Shown in pieces: positions 6,993-7,974 of a DNA stretch of 7,974 nt. The notes beneath the pieces were generated by a model. The model saw nothing but the letters and a program-made list of their open reading frames with translations, had not been told where the DNA came from and searched no databases. This DNA is from Ruminococcaceae bacterium UBA1425 (GTDB taxonomy: Bacteria > Bacillota > Clostridia > Oscillospirales > Acutalibacteraceae): the NCBI GenBank assembly GCA_002329365.1, contig DCUB01000038.1, positions 1 to 7,974 on the forward strand, written 5' to 3'. The position numbers and the translations under genes were made by a program. The stretch's first letter is position 1; each line of letters opens with the position of its first letter.

Positions 6993-7892
6993 ATGAAAAG
7001 CAGGGTTTTGCCGCTCGTATTACTTGCTGTTGTATTCATGTTCGTTTCAGGCTGCAACGGCGGACAAAGCGTTATTGCCGACAGCACTTCCGAAGTGCCT
7101 GAAAGTACGTCGTACTATTTTTCCGAAACGACAGACATAACAGAAAGCACGGAAATTATAGAGCAGGATTCAGATGTCTATGAGCAGACAGACACTTTGA
7201 CGGCTATTGAAAGCACGTCATATGTTCCGGCAAAGTCTGACGAGACACAGCCGGCTTCACCGACCGTCCCTGTGTCCTCATCGGCAGCAAAAACAACAGC
7301 TTCCGCATCTGGCACAAAGGCCTTGATTACGTCAACGTCGAGGATGATAACAACGACAAAAGCCGCAACAACTACAAAGCCCGTCACAACTGCAAAAGCC
7401 GTTACCACGACAGACTCGGTTACAACGACAAAGGAGACGACCGCGACGACAACAAGTCCGTCAGGCGGCTCCGTTATTATTACACCCGATGTTACTACCA
7501 CGACGAGCGCGGGAGGAAGCGTAAAGCTTTACATAAGCTGTAGAAAGGCAGTCGATTACGGCATCCGCGAGCACCCGGGCTATGACGTGATTATACCCGA
7601 AAACGGAGTTTTGCTCAACACGACGGCAACGATAGAAAGCGGAGACACCGTTATGTCGCTTCTTGTCCGTGAACTGAAAAAACACGGAATTTCGCTCAAC
7701 AGGAATGGCGATTACATAAGGGGCATCGGCGGACTTAACGAGAAGGACTGCGGAGCCACAAGCGGCTGGCTTTACAGTGTAAACGATGTTTTCCCGAGCA
7801 ATTCGACGGCGAGCTACAAGCTTTCAGCCGGCGACAGTGTAAAGATTCTGTATTCAATAGTCAACGGCGACGTCACGCTGATAGACAGTTAA
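6993..7892 (+). CDS. Lipoprotein with Thr-rich stalk and C-terminal DUF4430 (transcobalamin beta-domain-like)
   Basis: A 299-residue lipoprotein. The signal peptide ends in lipobox VSGC (18-21), so Cys21 should be lipidated and hold it on the outer face of the membrane. Residues about 27-175 are a low-complexity Ser/Thr/Glu then Thr/Lys stalk including hexapeptide repeats. The C-terminal ~120 residues match DUF4430: VKLYISC (177-183), SGDTVMSLLVRELKKHGI (216-233), DYIRGIGGL (240-248), KDCGATSGWLYSVND (251-265) and YKLSAGDSVKILYS (275-288). C183 and C253 may form a disulfide. DUF4430 is related to the C-terminal beta domain of transcobalamin and intrinsic factor (family knowledge). A GAGG (6981-6984) sits eight bases before the ATG. 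No terminator is seen before it, so it should share the riboswitch transcript. B12 binding is inferred; DUF4430 also occurs in proteins with other or unknown roles. Confidence 0.87.
   Translation: MKSRVLPLVLLAVVFMFVSGCNGGQSVIADSTSEVPESTSYYFSETTDITESTEIIEQDSDVYEQTDTLTAIESTSYVPAKSDETQPASPTVPVSSSAAKTTASASGTKALITSTSRMITTTKAATTTKPVTTAKAVTTTDSVTTTKETTATTTSPSGGSVIITPDVTTTTSAGGSVKLYISCRKAVDYGIREHPGYDVIIPENGVLLNTTATIESGDTVMSLLVRELKKHGISLNRNGDYIRGIGGLNEKDCGATSGWLYSVNDVFPSNSTASYKLSAGDSVKILYSIVNGDVTLIDS
7353..7442 (+). repeat. Five imperfect 18-base units encoding TTKxVT hexapeptides
   Basis: Within the lipoprotein stalk, residues 121-150 read as five hexads: TTKAAT, TTKPVT, TAKAVT, TTDSVT, TTKETT. Codons differ among copies, so the repeat is older than a recent slippage event or is kept by selection on the protein. 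Thr-rich stalks of this kind are commonly cell-wall-spanning and may be glycosylated. Confidence 0.75.
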
Positions 7893-7917
7893 TATGTATT
7901 AAAAGGGGAGAACGTAG

Positions 7918-7937
7918 GGACACGGCGCGCCGTGTCC
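7918..7937. repeat. Perfect 20-base palindrome in intergenic DNA
   Basis: GGACACGGCG (7918-7927) is followed directly by its reverse complement (7928-7937). No T run follows, so it is a poor intrinsic terminator. Together with the flanking GTAGG and a TTCTTCGCTGCGCTCAGAA-like tail (7956-7974) it resembles dispersed intergenic repeats found in many genomes; that resemblance is from memory and not tested. The rest of 7893-7974 shows no gene. Confidence 0.6.
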
Positions 7938-7974
7938 GCTTGAAGCTTAAGAAGATTCTTCGCTGCGCTCAGAA

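Noticed and set aside
7178..7501. 107-codon Val-rich minus-strand frame
   Set aside because: The Val/Ala-rich translation is the complement of the Thr-rich stalk codons of the lipoprotein, a composition artefact.
7918..7937. Palindrome as the transcription terminator of the B12 unit
   Set aside because: There is no unpaired loop and no T run after it, so an intrinsic terminator is not supported.
1..7974. CRISPR arrays, tRNA or rRNA genes, transposases, phage genes
   Set aside because: None seen: no spaced direct repeats outside the stalk region, no tRNA-like cloverleaf noticed by eye and no mobile-element protein motifs.

Overview
The window looks like a chromosomal segment of an uncultured, probably gut-type Gram-positive Clostridia/Firmicutes member. 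This is inferred from strong consensus sigma-A promoters, GGAG-type ribosome binding sites, short Lys-rich signal peptides, a Thr-rich lipoprotein linker and a cobalamin riboswitch. All seven genes are on the + strand and no reading frame is broken.

Region 1 (18-4133) is a CDP-deoxysugar cassette: rfbF (glucose-1-phosphate cytidylyltransferase), rfbG (CDP-glucose 4,6-dehydratase), rfbH (the Fe-S/PMP-dependent C3 dehydrase) and an SDR-family reductase/epimerase overlapping the end of rfbH. Together they should turn glucose-1-phosphate into a CDP-3,6-dideoxyhexose (paratose, abequose or ascarylose type) for a surface polysaccharide. The flavin/iron-sulfur reductase that normally partners RfbH (AscD/RfbI) is not in the window.

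Region 2 (4130-5556) is a single gene with its own extended -10 promoter. It encodes an exported PHP-domain metallohydrolase with a C-terminal beta-rich part and an amphipathic tail.

Region 3 (5557-7892) is a second transcription unit. A perfect consensus promoter is followed by a cobalamin (B12) riboswitch aptamer, an expression platform with competing pairings and an intrinsic terminator, and then two secreted proteins. The first is a non-catalytic-looking alpha/alpha-toroid (squalene-cyclase/prenyltransferase-like) protein. The second is a lipoprotein with a Thr-rich stalk and a C-terminal DUF4430 domain. These two folds are the two halves of animal intrinsic factor/transcobalamin, here on separate polypeptides under B12 control. 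I read the pair as a candidate split, cell-surface B12-capture system; this is the main item of interest.

The last ~80 bases (7893-7974) hold no gene. They contain a perfect 20-base palindrome and a tail that resembles a dispersed intergenic repeat.
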